A DNA stretch of 64,000 nt from CAZIUL01 sp964542475 (GTDB taxonomy: Bacteria > Planctomycetota > B15-G4 > CAYZWU01): positions 1 through 64,000 of the forward strand of contig CAZIUL010000016.1 of assembly GCA_964542475.1 (NCBI GenBank). Direction: 5' to 3'. The notes beneath the pieces were generated by a model. That model was not told the origin of the DNA. It made no database searches and was given only the letters and a program-made list of their open reading frames with translations. Position numbers and translations under genes: made by a program. Numbering within the stretch: the first letter of the stretch is position 1; each line of letters opens with the position of its first letter. Shown here one piece after another: positions 53,336 to 63,073 of this stretch.

Positions 53336-55696
53336 GTGCGTACAACCATGGCCCTTGTGTTTTACATCGCCTCGATCTCTTTACATTGTGCTGCTGCTCA
53401 ACCTCCTGCTGTTCCTGCTGATGATGTTGCTGCCGCGCCCGAACCGGTCCCCCGTTCCGCCTACCTGGAGTTCGCTCGCGAAGGAGCCGACTGGGTCTGG
53501 TCGAACTACAGCTCCCTTGAGAGCAGGTGGAAGGATACGCTGGACCCTGACAACGTGTTCGGGTACCGGCCTCCTCCGAGGTTCCTCGAGATGGCTGTGA
53601 TCTATGCGAAGCTGTACGAGTTAGAGGGGAACGAAACGTACGCAAAACGCGCAAAAAAAGTATTGTTGACCTACGGGGAGTACCGCGCTGCATACCCGAA
53701 AGAGGCGATCGAACGCCGAGCCGATTATTGGGGAGGCCTTCCCGCGCTTCCGGATTTTTTCACGACCATGCGCTACATCCGCGCATATGAAACCTTGAAG
53801 CAGCTCGAGTACGTGAGCGGAACGGCTGAGAAGGAGAAGATCGAGGGAATCATCGTGGAGAGCCTTGATTACCTTCTGCGCACGCAGGAGTGGGGGGCCA
53901 TGAACCGGGCCATGCTCAGGGCTGAGACCCTGGCCTGGGCGGTGCGCGCCATGCCAGGCCACCCGGCAGCGAAGAAATGGCGTACCTACGAGAGAGCGCT
54001 TTCCTTTGACAACCGCGGAAACTGGGAGATAGAGGATGCGACCATCTACCACGCCGTGTGGCTTTACGCGCTCCTCGGGCACGCTGACGCGCGCAACGAC
54101 ATGGCCGAACTTTTTGATACACCGGAGATGTACTACTACGCCCGCTACTTTCTCAACCTCATAAGCCCGGACGGATGCGTGCCCGACTTCGGGGACGCTA
54201 ATTTCAGGGCGAACTGGAGCCGCTACCTCGTTTATTTCGAGGCTGCAGCGTCAGCGTACGGCAACCCGCACCTGAAGTGGGCCGCGGCCAACATGGCGGA
54301 GAAGTTCCTGGATCTCGGCGACCCGCAGAGGACCGGCCTGGCATACCTGATGCTCGACTGCTACAGGTACGCGACCGATGATGTGGCGCCCGAGCCTCCC
54401 GAGGGGTTGAGCATGGAGGTCATGGAGGATGTGCAGGGAAAGAAGGTCGTTTTTCGCACCGGCTGGCAGCCTGATTCCACGTACATGCTGCTCAACTACC
54501 GCGACGAGGGAGATGGCGGGCTCCTGTTCAGGGACTACCTGCGCGACACGATTCCCGTGGAAGAGGAGAAGATGACCCACGGCCACGCGGACGAGAACAG
54601 CGTGGTCATGCTGATGTCCGGGGGGGCGCTTCTGCTTCACGACGGCGGGTACAGGGACTACATGCCGAGCGGGCCGTTCGGCGCGTTCCGCCAGGACTAC
54701 TTCCACAACCGGCTGTGCGTGAGGCAGGAGAAGATCTTCATGGGGCAGGCCGAGGGCGAGTGGCGGTACAGCATAAAGGGAAGGGCGGAGGTGCCGGGAC
54801 AGTCGGTGCTCGGATTCCTTCGAAACGCGGGATCGTACAGGCCGGTGCGTACTCAGAAGGTGGACTTTTTAACATTTCCCGACATCGACTACTCGCGCAC
54901 GCGCCTGATCGACGAGAAGATGGACTACGAGTGGGACCGCGCCGTTGTTTTCCTGAAAGAACCGGCGCTTTTCCTGGTGTTCGACGTGTTCAAGGCAGGG
55001 ACCGAGGCGTACTTCACAGCGAGCAACCTCTGGCACACGCGAAAGATCGTGAGCAGGGGAGAGCACTGGTACGACACCGTGTACGACCGCATCGGCGAAA
55101 CCGAACTGTGCACGGACACGCACCTTCTGATCCATTTCCCTGAGACACACTTTCGGCTTGAAGGAGTGGAGGTGATCAACAGGCACTACCAGGACGAGCT
55201 CATGATTCACCAGACCGCTGCGCAGCACTTCGAGCTGGGCGAGCACATCGGGTTCGTCACGGCGCTGAAGCCTCATTCGGCAGGGGACGATCCAACGGAA
55301 TGGGTGGCCCGTATCCGATGCGAGGAGACCGATCCCAAGGGTGCGGGCATGCTGGTGTGCGTGGAGACCGGCGGACGAACCATCCGCGTGGGAGTCAAAT
55401 GCGACATGCGCATGGACATGGTCAGGGACTGGCGCCGGCCGAGGTACACCTATGAAGCGGGGCGCATCCTGTACGGCCCCATGGAAACCAACAGCGACCT
55501 CTTCGTTGCCGAGCGCAAAGGAGATGAGCTCTCCTACACAGCGGTCAACATGACAAAAGCGGTGTACAACGGACAGCTCCTGTTCGATCAGCCCCAGACC
55601 TTCTTCGGCCTCGCGTTCGACGGCAGCGAGGACACGAAAGGGGTCAGCAAGGTAAGGTACTGGCGCGACAAGGCTGTGCTGGGCGTGGAGAGGTAG
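53336..55696 (+). CDS. Secreted heparinase II/III-like polysaccharide lyase
   Basis: A 786-residue exported protein. GTG 53336 is favoured by AGGAG eight bases upstream; ATG 53348 is possible. After a signal peptide (about 1-20) the first ~330 residues are an alpha/alpha toroid. The C-terminal part has the heparinase II/III motif HGHADEN (415-421) followed by LLLHDGGYRDY, then beta-sandwich sequence. Such lyases cleave uronic-acid-containing polysaccharides (heparin, alginate, ulvan) by beta-elimination. The exact glycan is not known; the rhaA neighbour points to a rhamnose-uronate polymer. The next gene follows after 10 bp. Confidence 0.75.
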   Translation: MRTTMALVFYIASISLHCAAAQPPAVPADDVAAAPEPVPRSAYLEFAREGADWVWSNYSSLESRWKDTLDPDNVFGYRPPPRFLEMAVIYAKLYELEGNETYAKRAKKVLLTYGEYRAAYPKEAIERRADYWGGLPALPDFFTTMRYIRAYETLKQLEYVSGTAEKEKIEGIIVESLDYLLRTQEWGAMNRAMLRAETLAWAVRAMPGHPAAKKWRTYERALSFDNRGNWEIEDATIYHAVWLYALLGHADARNDMAELFDTPEMYYYARYFLNLISPDGCVPDFGDANFRANWSRYLVYFEAAASAYGNPHLKWAAANMAEKFLDLGDPQRTGLAYLMLDCYRYATDDVAPEPPEGLSMEVMEDVQGKKVVFRTGWQPDSTYMLLNYRDEGDGGLLFRDYLRDTIPVEEEKMTHGHADENSVVMLMSGGALLLHDGGYRDYMPSGPFGAFRQDYFHNRLCVRQEKIFMGQAEGEWRYSIKGRAEVPGQSVLGFLRNAGSYRPVRTQKVDFLTFPDIDYSRTRLIDEKMDYEWDRAVVFLKEPALFLVFDVFKAGTEAYFTASNLWHTRKIVSRGEHWYDTVYDRIGETELCTDTHLLIHFPETHFRLEGVEVINRHYQDELMIHQTAAQHFELGEHIGFVTALKPHSAGDDPTEWVARIRCEETDPKGAGMLVCVETGGRTIRVGVKCDMRMDMVRDWRRPRYTYEAGRILYGPMETNSDLFVAERKGDELSYTAVNMTKAVYNGQLLFDQPQTFFGLAFDGSEDTKGVSKVRYWRDKAVLGVER

Positions 55697-55706
55697 AGAG
55701 CAGCTC

Positions 55707-58049
55707 ATGAAACATTCTGAATCGTTTGGCAGGATCGAGCGGATCGTGTACTCGAGCGGGTCCCCTCCGGGTGTGAAGACCGCGGCGCGCGAGATAAAAA
55801 AGGTGCTCGCGCCCGGTGCCGAGGTGGAGGAAAGCGATGGGGACGGGATCAACGCCCGCGTTGCAGGCACGGTTCATGTGTCTGCCGGTTCGGTCAGGGA
55901 TGCGGGCGTTCCTGCCGCTGAGGTGTCCGGGCTGGAACAGGTCAAGGGACCGTTCGTCCACGCGCGCATCGGCAGGGACGGCTCCGGGATTGTTGCCGCG
56001 TCGGATCCCTGCCACCTTTTCGGTTTCGTTCACAACATGGCTGACCGGCTTTGCACGGAAGATGCGGAGGCGTTCGAGATTGGCAGGACCATCACACCGG
56101 CTTTTGCTTGGCAGCGGATCTCGTACGACTACTTTCTCAACCAGGGCGGGAGGATCCAGAAGGGGTTCGATGCTGCTGTGTACATAAGGGAGCTGGCCAG
56201 GCTTGGTTTCACGCATGTGGAGGTCAACGGCCTTGCCTTCCCGGCGCCGCTCGAGACCGGGCCCGCGGGCGAGACCTACCCCATGTTCTACACCTACTGC
56301 CCCGCCCTGGACCAGTTCGTCTCCAGCAGCCTGAACCAGGGGCTTTATCCGGAGAAGTACCTTGCCGCGAACCTGAACAGGCTCAAGCTGAACGCTGCTG
56401 TTGCGGTGGAGCACGGGCTCGTTCCCGGGCTTCTCTGCTTTGAGCCGCGCTCGGTTCCGGAAGAGTTTTTCGAAAGGTACCCAATGCTGAGGGGTGCCAG
56501 GGTGGACCATCCTTTCAGGAGCTTCAAGCCGCGCTACAACATGACCATCACCCATCCGAGGGTCAGGGAGCACTACGCGGAGATGGTGGATAAGCTCATG
56601 CGAGAGGTTCCCGGGCTCGGTTTTTTGTGCATCTGGACCAATGACAGCGGGGCCGGTTTCGAGCACACGAAGTCGCTTTACGTGGGGCGGAACGGCGGGG
56701 CCTACCTGATCAGGGAATGGAAGGATGACAACGAGATCGCCAGGTGCGCGGGAGAGAACGCGCTCAGGCTTTTGCGCGTGCTCAGGGATGCGGGCCGCGG
56801 ATCGAACCCGGAGTTTCGCGTGCTCACAAGGCTCGAGTCGTTCTACGGGGAGCACGACACGGTCTGGGCGGGATTGGGCGATGCGGTGGACGTTGAGACC
56901 GCATCCCTGATTGCGAGGGGATGGGATGCGCCCTATCCGCATCCTCGCTATTCCGACAGGAGCGATGTCAACGCGGGAACCGTGTACCAGGGCCGGTTCA
57001 GTCGTGAAGAAAAACAACGGATCGAGGAAATCGGGGCGCGCGGAGCGTTGTCACACTACTACTTCACCGCGGGACCGCATAACCTGTTCGATCCACTGCT
57101 CGGTGTGCCGTACCCTGCGCTTGCGGTCGAGAAGCTGAAAATGCTTCGCGCCGGGGGTGTACAGCACCTGGCCCATGCCGGCGGCAGCTTTTCCCCGGAG
57201 CTCGTTCCTTACAATGTGAATCACGAGATGGTCCGGGCGTACCAGTTTGACGCTGATCTCGACATCGGGCAGGAGATTGAAAGGCTCGCGCGCAAGTGGG
57301 CCGGCGACGCTTTATGCGGGACACTGTGCAGGGCCTGGGCAAAGATCGAGGACGCGATTCTGGCCTTTCCCGTGATCGCACCGCTCTACTCCACCTTCGG
57401 GTTCACATGGTACAGGCTGTGGGTGCGGCCGCTGGTGCCGGACATCGAGGCGATCCCGCAGGAGGAGCGTGCTTATTACGAGGAGTTCATGTGCACCACC
57501 CCTCACAACACGAACAACGTGGACCTGAGCAGGGATGTTCTCTTCAGGCTTGCAGAACCCGCAAAGTGCAGGATTGATGTCGAGCGGATCGACGAAAACC
57601 TCTGGGGGCCTCTCGATGAAGCCGTTGAGCTTTTGAAGAACGCTGAACCGGAAGCAGCGGACAACCTCGCCACCGGGAACGTGATCGAGGACCAGCTCGT
57701 GCGCGCTCGCGCGCTCAGGTGCTGGTTCATGACGCAGCGCAACGTTGCAGCCTGGATCGCTTGCGTGCACGGATACATCGATGTTGAGAGCGGACCGGAA
57801 AGAAAAAAGCTGAGCAGCGAGCTGGCAACGATGATCGAAAAGGAGATCGATAACACGCACGAGCTGATCGAGCTCACAAAAAGCCCGGTGGAGTTCATGG
57901 CGCTGACGGACCAGGGGGAGACCCCGCTCATCCACGGAACCAACCTCTGCGAGCTGCTGGAAAAACGGATCAAGCTCATGAAACGGCACATGCATGACGA
58001 GCCCCGTATCGACCCGGACTACGTGGAGCGAAGATCCGGGGGGGGGTAA
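55707..58049 (+). CDS. Glycoside-hydrolase-like protein (GH67/GH20-type fold)
   Basis: A 780-residue protein without an obvious signal peptide. Residues about 5-120 form an alpha/beta N-terminal domain like those in front of GH67 alpha-glucuronidases and GH20 hexosaminidases. A TIM-barrel-like domain (about 125-450) follows, with FTHVEVNGLAF, MTITHPRVREHYAEMV and IWTNDSGAGFEH, where acidic residues could be catalytic. The last ~250 residues are helical. It follows the lyase by 10 bp, so it may cleave the oligosaccharides the lyase makes. The 3' end has nine G just before TAA (SGGG). Confidence 0.6.
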   Translation: MKHSESFGRIERIVYSSGSPPGVKTAAREIKKVLAPGAEVEESDGDGINARVAGTVHVSAGSVRDAGVPAAEVSGLEQVKGPFVHARIGRDGSGIVAASDPCHLFGFVHNMADRLCTEDAEAFEIGRTITPAFAWQRISYDYFLNQGGRIQKGFDAAVYIRELARLGFTHVEVNGLAFPAPLETGPAGETYPMFYTYCPALDQFVSSSLNQGLYPEKYLAANLNRLKLNAAVAVEHGLVPGLLCFEPRSVPEEFFERYPMLRGARVDHPFRSFKPRYNMTITHPRVREHYAEMVDKLMREVPGLGFLCIWTNDSGAGFEHTKSLYVGRNGGAYLIREWKDDNEIARCAGENALRLLRVLRDAGRGSNPEFRVLTRLESFYGEHDTVWAGLGDAVDVETASLIARGWDAPYPHPRYSDRSDVNAGTVYQGRFSREEKQRIEEIGARGALSHYYFTAGPHNLFDPLLGVPYPALAVEKLKMLRAGGVQHLAHAGGSFSPELVPYNVNHEMVRAYQFDADLDIGQEIERLARKWAGDALCGTLCRAWAKIEDAILAFPVIAPLYSTFGFTWYRLWVRPLVPDIEAIPQEERAYYEEFMCTTPHNTNNVDLSRDVLFRLAEPAKCRIDVERIDENLWGPLDEAVELLKNAEPEAADNLATGNVIEDQLVRARALRCWFMTQRNVAAWIACVHGYIDVESGPERKKLSSELATMIEKEIDNTHELIELTKSPVEFMALTDQGETPLIHGTNLCELLEKRIKLMKRHMHDEPRIDPDYVERRSGGG
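58038..58046. repeat. Run of nine G at the 3' end of the GH-like gene
   Basis: The G9 run encodes the terminal glycines just before the TAA. A one-base slip would change the C-terminus by read-through into the gap. Confidence 0.3.
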
Positions 58050-58124
58050 ACTTTGACTGACCCCGAATTCCCCGAACCGCTAACAGGTCGGCTGTCCGCG
58101 CCGTGATCAACCCCGCCTTCCGGC

Positions 58125-58661
58125 TTATAGCAGGCATAACCAGACCAGCAAACCAACCCGAACCACGATCATGCCGACTAACCAGCAGATTGCCGGCGCG
58201 GGAGCGAGAGAGTACATCAATGTCGTGTCGCCATACGGCTCGCCCGTGCGGCGCGCTTGCGGCAAATCCAATGCAAACAGGTAGACGAGGTAGAACACCA
58301 GAGAAACGCCGACAATGAAAACAGCATACAGCCAGAACCCCGTCGCCTGAAGAAGGAGCGCCATGAGCACGGTGAACAACGTCTCGAAGAGAAACCCTCC
58401 GGTGATGTACAAAAGCTGACCGCTGACCGATGGAACATGGCGGCGGACAGTTTTGAAATAACGCTTGAGTTCGCTCACTGAAACCCAGTCGTCACCGTCC
58501 CGCACAGCAACATGTTGCGGAAAGGTGAGCAGGCGAATGCGCATCTGCGCCCAGGGAATCCCTGCGAGGCGGCCCATCATGTAGTGCCCGATCTCGTGAA
58601 CAACAATAAACAGGAGAATGCAGGCGGCATTGAACACGAATATCTGCACGAACAACTGCAT
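58125..58661 (-). CDS. M50-like membrane metallopeptidase
   Basis: A 178-residue integral membrane protein with about four helices. ATG 58661 is preceded at five bases by GGAGG; GTG 58664 is the alternative. The first helix carries HEIGH (His22-Glu23-His26), the zinc site of site-2-protease-like M50 peptidases. The usual second metal motif with Asp is not clear, so activity is less sure. Such proteins cut substrates within the membrane, often anti-sigma factors. No partner is obvious next to it; the ZAS-vWA anti-sigma at 42.8 kb is a remote candidate. Confidence 0.6.
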   Translation of the reverse strand: MQLFVQIFVFNAACILLFIVVHEIGHYMMGRLAGIPWAQMRIRLLTFPQHVAVRDGDDWVSVSELKRYFKTVRRHVPSVSGQLLYITGGFLFETLFTVLMALLLQATGFWLYAVFIVGVSLVFYLVYLFALDLPQARRTGEPYGDTTLMYSLAPAPAICWLVGMIVVRVGLLVWLCLL

Positions 58662-58807
58662 CACGACCTCCGAAAAATTGCATAACGTTATTTATGAGCA
58701 GCGCTGTCTTCCGTGTCCGCTTCCAAAGAGCCGGCCGCAGCCGACTCCGCTTTTTCACCTGATTTTTAATGCTGTGTCTTGTTGGGCGTCGCGTTTATCG
58801 CCCTGCT

Positions 58808-59278
58808 TCACTTCAAGGGGGTCTGAAGCAGATGAAGCTCTTTGATCCATATGGTGCCGGTTCCTTCAACGGCAAGGTTGAGTTTCAAAAGGTCTGGCTT
58901 CTGGCCTCGTTTGAGATAAAAGGGGACCTCGTACGAGGCCCAATCGTTTGTTCCCTTGACCGCGTTGTGGAGGCCCTTTGAGAAAAACTCTCCGCGTCCC
59001 GGCAGCCTGCACCACATTTCCAGGTAGGCCTTGCCTTTGAGGCCCTCGGTTTTCATCTGTGCCCTGTAGGTGAGCATGCACTGCTCCACACCGGGATCAG
59101 GTACTTCGAACAGGCGGATGGCCTGACCCTCGGCACTACCCGTGACACGCCAGGCATCGTCCTCCGGAGCGATCGACTCCTGGGAAATGGTAGGATCGGA
59201 TGTAATGAACGATTTCAGTTCCTGTGGCGGGCCGGCAGGCTGGGGCCCCTTGAACAACGATTTGAGCCATCCAAACAT
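58808..59278 (-). CDS. Small beta-sandwich protein of unknown function
   Basis: ATG 59278 is preceded at six bases by AAGGAG. The 156-residue protein begins with MFGWLKSLFKG, a short amphipathic helix that could hold it to a membrane, then a Pro-rich linker. A beta-rich domain (about 35-155) follows with TYRAQMKTEGLKGKAYLEMW and IWIKELHLL strands, as in carbohydrate-binding-like modules. No signal peptide is present. The role is unknown. Confidence 0.55.
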   Translation of the reverse strand: MFGWLKSLFKGPQPAGPPQELKSFITSDPTISQESIAPEDDAWRVTGSAEGQAIRLFEVPDPGVEQCMLTYRAQMKTEGLKGKAYLEMWCRLPGRGEFFSKGLHNAVKGTNDWASYEVPFYLKRGQKPDLLKLNLAVEGTGTIWIKELHLLQTPLK

Positions 59279-59331
59279 GATCAACTCCTTACAGCATTGC
59301 TTGCGTTTTGCACGGTATCCGAAGTTGCTTC

Positions 59332-59616
59332 TTATACCTTTTTCTTCTTATTATCCTTCCAGTTCCACCACTTCAAAAGCTCCGGATCATGCTTTTCTTC
59401 TGTTGCATAGTAAGCGGCGCATCGGAAGACGTAAAGAACACACCGGTCCATTTTGGTTCCTTCTGCTTTACAAAGGCGTTCGTACAGCTTCTCAGGGTTC
59501 CGCCTCTTCAGCTTTGATACCTTGTCGATTCCTAGTTTTCTCAGATCCGCAGCCATGCTCGGCCCGATTCCGGGTATTGTTTCGAGGGCCTCGGGATCAA
59601 CCGCGCCTCTTGCCAT
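59332..59616 (-). CDS. Helix-hairpin-helix protein (Cdd1/pathogenicity-locus family)
   Basis: A 94-residue protein. IPGIGPSMAADLRKLGI (about residues 14-30) is a helix-hairpin-helix DNA-binding motif, and the following LYERLCKAEGTKMDRCVLYVF and AYYATEE match the small Cdd1 family. The C-terminus is Lys-rich. The family is DNA-binding by fold, with no proven function. It is flanked on the same strand by unrelated small genes. Confidence 0.75.
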   Translation of the reverse strand: MARGAVDPEALETIPGIGPSMAADLRKLGIDKVSKLKRRNPEKLYERLCKAEGTKMDRCVLYVFRCAAYYATEEKHDPELLKWWNWKDNKKKKV

Positions 59617-59640
59617 TTTATATCTCCTTCTTCTAGCGGC

Positions 59641-60813
59641 CTAACGCTCGCTTATCAGCGGCTTCCTTGCAGGTGCCGTTACACCATCGGACCTCGGCTG
59701 CATTTCGCGAGGCATAAACCGCATTGGTTCAATCTCCTGTTCGATTCGTTTTCGCGGTCCGATAGGCCCGATGTATTTCTCGGCAACCACAATGTTATCG
59801 AACCATACCTGCGAGACCTGTCCCTCAGATGCTTTTGTTATGTAAAGCAGCATCCAAATGAAATTAAGATTCAGTTGTTCGCTTTTTCGCCAGCGGAAGC
59901 CTTCGAACGGGACACCTTCAGGAGGAACCACGAAGCGTTCCGGTGCGGCCTTCGTATCGCACCAACGAATGCCTGCGCCTCCCTGGTCAGGAGTGAACTT
60001 GTCGTAAACCCACTTGCCATCGGGGAAATCCTTGCCCAGGTGGCTTACCAGTTTCCCGTCAATCCATAAGGCCATCTCTCCGTTCGAGTCGTCGACGTCA
60101 TTGAGATCCACCATGACTTCCAGCGAAGTCCATTTTCCACGCTGAACTTTGAGCTCATCATCGAGGATGAAGCTGTTGCCCCATGTTTGCCCGCGGGGAG
60201 GGCTTCCGCGCATTTCCATCCAGTAGGCGTAGTAGTCCCAAACCCATCTCTTCCCGTGGGGCTCGACTCCTATGGTGAACCGTTCGTCACCCCTTGGCCG
60301 AACGCCGGCATCCCCCTGCGGCCAGCTGGTCGTCGGATTGTATCCTCCAAAATGCACGAAGTGATGAATAGGAGAACATGCGGTGTCGATCTTTGTGTAA
60401 AAACGAAAGAAGATCTTATCGAAGCCGGGCGGCAGGCGGCGGTAAAGATACCCCCCAGTGCTTTTGCCGCCAACGTGCGTCAACAGAAGCGACTTCCGGT
60501 CACCACTCATACGGGGAGTTTCCGACGAAAGCGCCATTATTTGCCTGTTCTTTACATCTTCCCATCGTTTGAAGACCGCATCCAACGATTCCTCGTCGAA
60601 CTTCTCGACAAAGATAACATTCGAATCCTTTTCAATTTCCTTATCACCCGGATAGGTGGCAGCGATTCCGTTATGTCCCCCAGGCAGGATATTCTTCGAT
60701 TTCATCACATCATCAGCCCGGAGATCGGCACCGGCGACAGAGAAAGCCAGAGCAAGCAATATTGCACGCTTCCCAAAGAAATGTGGTACTGTTCTTTCGT
60801 GAGACCCCTTCAT
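59641..60813 (-). CDS. Exported polysaccharide-lyase/LamG-like protein
   Basis: ATG 60813 is chosen because GGAGG precedes it and a signal peptide follows at once; the longer frame to 60969 has no signal or ribosome site. The 390-residue product has a signal (about 12-32) and one large jelly-roll domain with VIFVEKFDEESL, FRFYTKID, LEVMVDLNDVDDSNGEMALWIDGKL (strands only) and VWFDNIVVAE. These match the PL14/LamG-like proteins exported by marine and wetland polysaccharide users. The Arg/Pro-rich tail is not domain-like. Substrate unknown. Confidence 0.65.
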   Translation of the reverse strand: MKGSHERTVPHFFGKRAILLALAFSVAGADLRADDVMKSKNILPGGHNGIAATYPGDKEIEKDSNVIFVEKFDEESLDAVFKRWEDVKNRQIMALSSETPRMSGDRKSLLLTHVGGKSTGGYLYRRLPPGFDKIFFRFYTKIDTACSPIHHFVHFGGYNPTTSWPQGDAGVRPRGDERFTIGVEPHGKRWVWDYYAYWMEMRGSPPRGQTWGNSFILDDELKVQRGKWTSLEVMVDLNDVDDSNGEMALWIDGKLVSHLGKDFPDGKWVYDKFTPDQGGAGIRWCDTKAAPERFVVPPEGVPFEGFRWRKSEQLNLNFIWMLLYITKASEGQVSQVWFDNIVVAEKYIGPIGPRKRIEQEIEPMRFMPREMQPRSDGVTAPARKPLISER

Positions 60814-61040
60814 TGCCTGAGTCCTCCTGAGCCGGCAAGCATCATATACTCTGAAAGTATTCCGTACACTGGGCCACATATTACCATCTCTTCCCTGTGA
60901 CGGTGCCCTCAAAGGCGAATTGAAACCTGCGATTATTGAACTGATCTCTTCAAACCACACCCTTTCCATACTTCCGTAAAATCAGGGGTGCTCCCGAAGG
61001 CGCTCCGCCCGCCCACGGTTTGCGTAAAGAGCCATCTCCT

Positions 61041-62900
61041 CTACCTGGCCTTTTTCGCTGCAAACTCGAAAAGGCTCAAAAGCACGGCATCGCCTTTTTC
61101 CGAGTCCATCATGCGCATCCACGCGTAGAGGTTTTTTCCTCCCCTGGGTTCTGATACGTTGTGCTCGATGTAAGCGATCCCATCGCCGTATATGTTCCCG
61201 TCTTCGTCCACAAGCCGCGCAAGCGGCAGGTAATGATCCTCATCCACAACGGTATGGCTTGTGCAGGGCCTCCACCTGAGATCGCCTGTTCCGGGAAACG
61301 GAAGCGCACCGGGCAGGCTGTCGAGCGTGTCGCAGTCGATCTCGAAGCGCAGCTCCCTGCCGGGCGGCGGGTTCTCCCAGCCGCCAACCAACAGTTTCCC
61401 TGTTCCTGCTCCTCCTCCGGCTCCGAGAATCGGAAAACCGAGTTTTTGAGCGGAGCACACTGCTCGGCCCTTCTCGTTGTAGAAGAAGGGGAAAGGACCG
61501 GGTGAGAGCGCGACCAGCAGCCCCCCGTCCTTCAGAAACCGCGTGAGCGCCCGGTCCACATCGCCTTCTTCAACCGCGCTCTGCGTGTAGCGCTCCCCGC
61601 ATGCGTACACCACAATCGGGAACTTCTCGGCGGTGAAAAGATCGCGGTCCGCGACCTGCTGCCACGAGAGCTCACGCAGCGGAACACCCCATTCAGCCAG
61701 GCGGAACACGGCTTCGCCCTGGAAATCCGGGAGCACTGCAACCGGCGTTTCCTTGAGGTTTGCCCTGAGAGCAGCGATCCTTTCAGGTTCGATGGCGGGA
61801 GCGCTCTCCCCATGCGCCGCCTGCCCGTTGGAAGCGTTCTTGAAGCGCGCGGCGTACTTCGAAGTCAGCTCCAGGTACAGATCCCCGTGCTCGTAGCTCG
61901 GCTCGATCTCCGAGCCCTCGTGCCATTCGTTCCACGACGTGATGAGCACCCAGTCGGGCTGCGCGCGGATTGCCTGCTCCCAGAGGGTGCGATATGTTTC
62001 ACCGTCCCTTCTCTTCGCGTCAATGCCGGGATCGCGGATCTTGGTGTCGTCGTATCCCGGGATAACTGTGATACACGATATCTTTCCCCTGGCTTTTGCG
62101 ATGCGGACCGCGTTTTCAAAAGAACCCTTGCTAAGCTGTTTCAGCTCCGCTTCTTTTTTCCCCTGCACCCAGCCGCATATGTTGTAGGTGTGTATCCCGT
62201 CGAACAGCCTCGCGTTACACGAGTTAAGCCCGTCCGCGATGAGCAGGAATCCGCCGGGGTGCTTTTGGCCCGTACGAGTGATGATCTTCTGCCAGTCGCC
62301 GAGGGAGAGCTGACCCATGACCCTTCCGTACACAAAGATCACGGGCTTTCCGTTCACCTTCAGAAAGGAGGGGCGGCCACCGTATTTTCGAAGGATGTAA
62401 AGCAGGTCGTCAACAGCGCGATCGATCTTCGCCCCGCTTGTGCCGGGCGCTGTTTCCCAGTAAACCGTTATTGCGAACCCCTTCCTGTCCGCGCGCTCCA
62501 GGACTATATCGAGCGCCTTGTCATCGAACCTCCCCTGTCCCCACCACGTGCAGATGAAACCGTCAATCCCGTTTTTCATGGCCTGGTCGATGTGGCAGTC
62601 GATAATTTCCCGGTCGTGCGAATCGTATGCGCCCAGGGCAGGGAAGTGCGTGGAGGTCGCGATCTCGTGTTTTTTCGTGTCTACATCGCTCCAGTGGACC
62701 CAGCGGCCGTGTCGTTCGGGCCGCCCGTACCAGGTGTAGTAGAACGCGAGCACCTTGCGCGGAACATCCGTACATCTCTCGGCGCTCCTTTTCGCCACAA
62801 AAGGGAGTAGCCGTTCGTCCTGCGCACTTGAGCTGTCCGTGATGAACAGGAGCACGAACAGGAAAATTGCAGCGGATAACCCGTGTTTTGTGTTTTTCAC
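61041..62900 (-). CDS. Exported GH99-like glycoside hydrolase
   Basis: AGGAGG is seven bases before GTG 62900 but only one base before ATG 62906, so GTG is preferred. The roughly 619-residue protein has a signal peptide. Its N-terminal (beta/alpha)8 domain starts with VLAFYYTWYGRPE and has ICTWWGQGRFDD and ITSWNEWHEGSEIEPS. These are motifs of GH99 endo-mannosidases and WbsX-like proteins, with Glu residues in the last motif as likely catalysts. The C-terminal ~250 residues resemble a glutamine-amidotransferase-like (GATase1-type) domain. It could cut mannose-containing or other alpha-linked glycan outside the cytoplasm. Confidence 0.7.
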   Translation of the reverse strand: MKNTKHGLSAAIFLFVLLFITDSSSAQDERLLPFVAKRSAERCTDVPRKVLAFYYTWYGRPERHGRWVHWSDVDTKKHEIATSTHFPALGAYDSHDREIIDCHIDQAMKNGIDGFICTWWGQGRFDDKALDIVLERADRKGFAITVYWETAPGTSGAKIDRAVDDLLYILRKYGGRPSFLKVNGKPVIFVYGRVMGQLSLGDWQKIITRTGQKHPGGFLLIADGLNSCNARLFDGIHTYNICGWVQGKKEAELKQLSKGSFENAVRIAKARGKISCITVIPGYDDTKIRDPGIDAKRRDGETYRTLWEQAIRAQPDWVLITSWNEWHEGSEIEPSYEHGDLYLELTSKYAARFKNASNGQAAHGESAPAIEPERIAALRANLKETPVAVLPDFQGEAVFRLAEWGVPLRELSWQQVADRDLFTAEKFPIVVYACGERYTQSAVEEGDVDRALTRFLKDGGLLVALSPGPFPFFYNEKGRAVCSAQKLGFPILGAGGGAGTGKLLVGGWENPPPGRELRFEIDCDTLDSLPGALPFPGTGDLRWRPCTSHTVVDEDHYLPLARLVDEDGNIYGDGIAYIEHNVSEPRGGKNLYAWMRMMDSEKGDAVLLSLFEFAAKKAR

Positions 62901-63073
62901 CTGCATGCCTCCTGGTGTAAGATTTTTGCGGAGTGCGGAACGGATTCAAAGCATACAACAAATTAGTGGGAACCGGGAGCGCTTTGAAGGTTCGAATCAG
63001 AAGATAACCGGGCCTGCCGCGTTGGCGGGCAACAAGATGCATCCGCCGAACATGCCGTTTTAAGGAAAAAAAG

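Noticed and set aside
55644..57017. Open frame of 457 codons on the minus strand
   Set aside because: It is antisense to the lyase and GH-like genes, with no family features.
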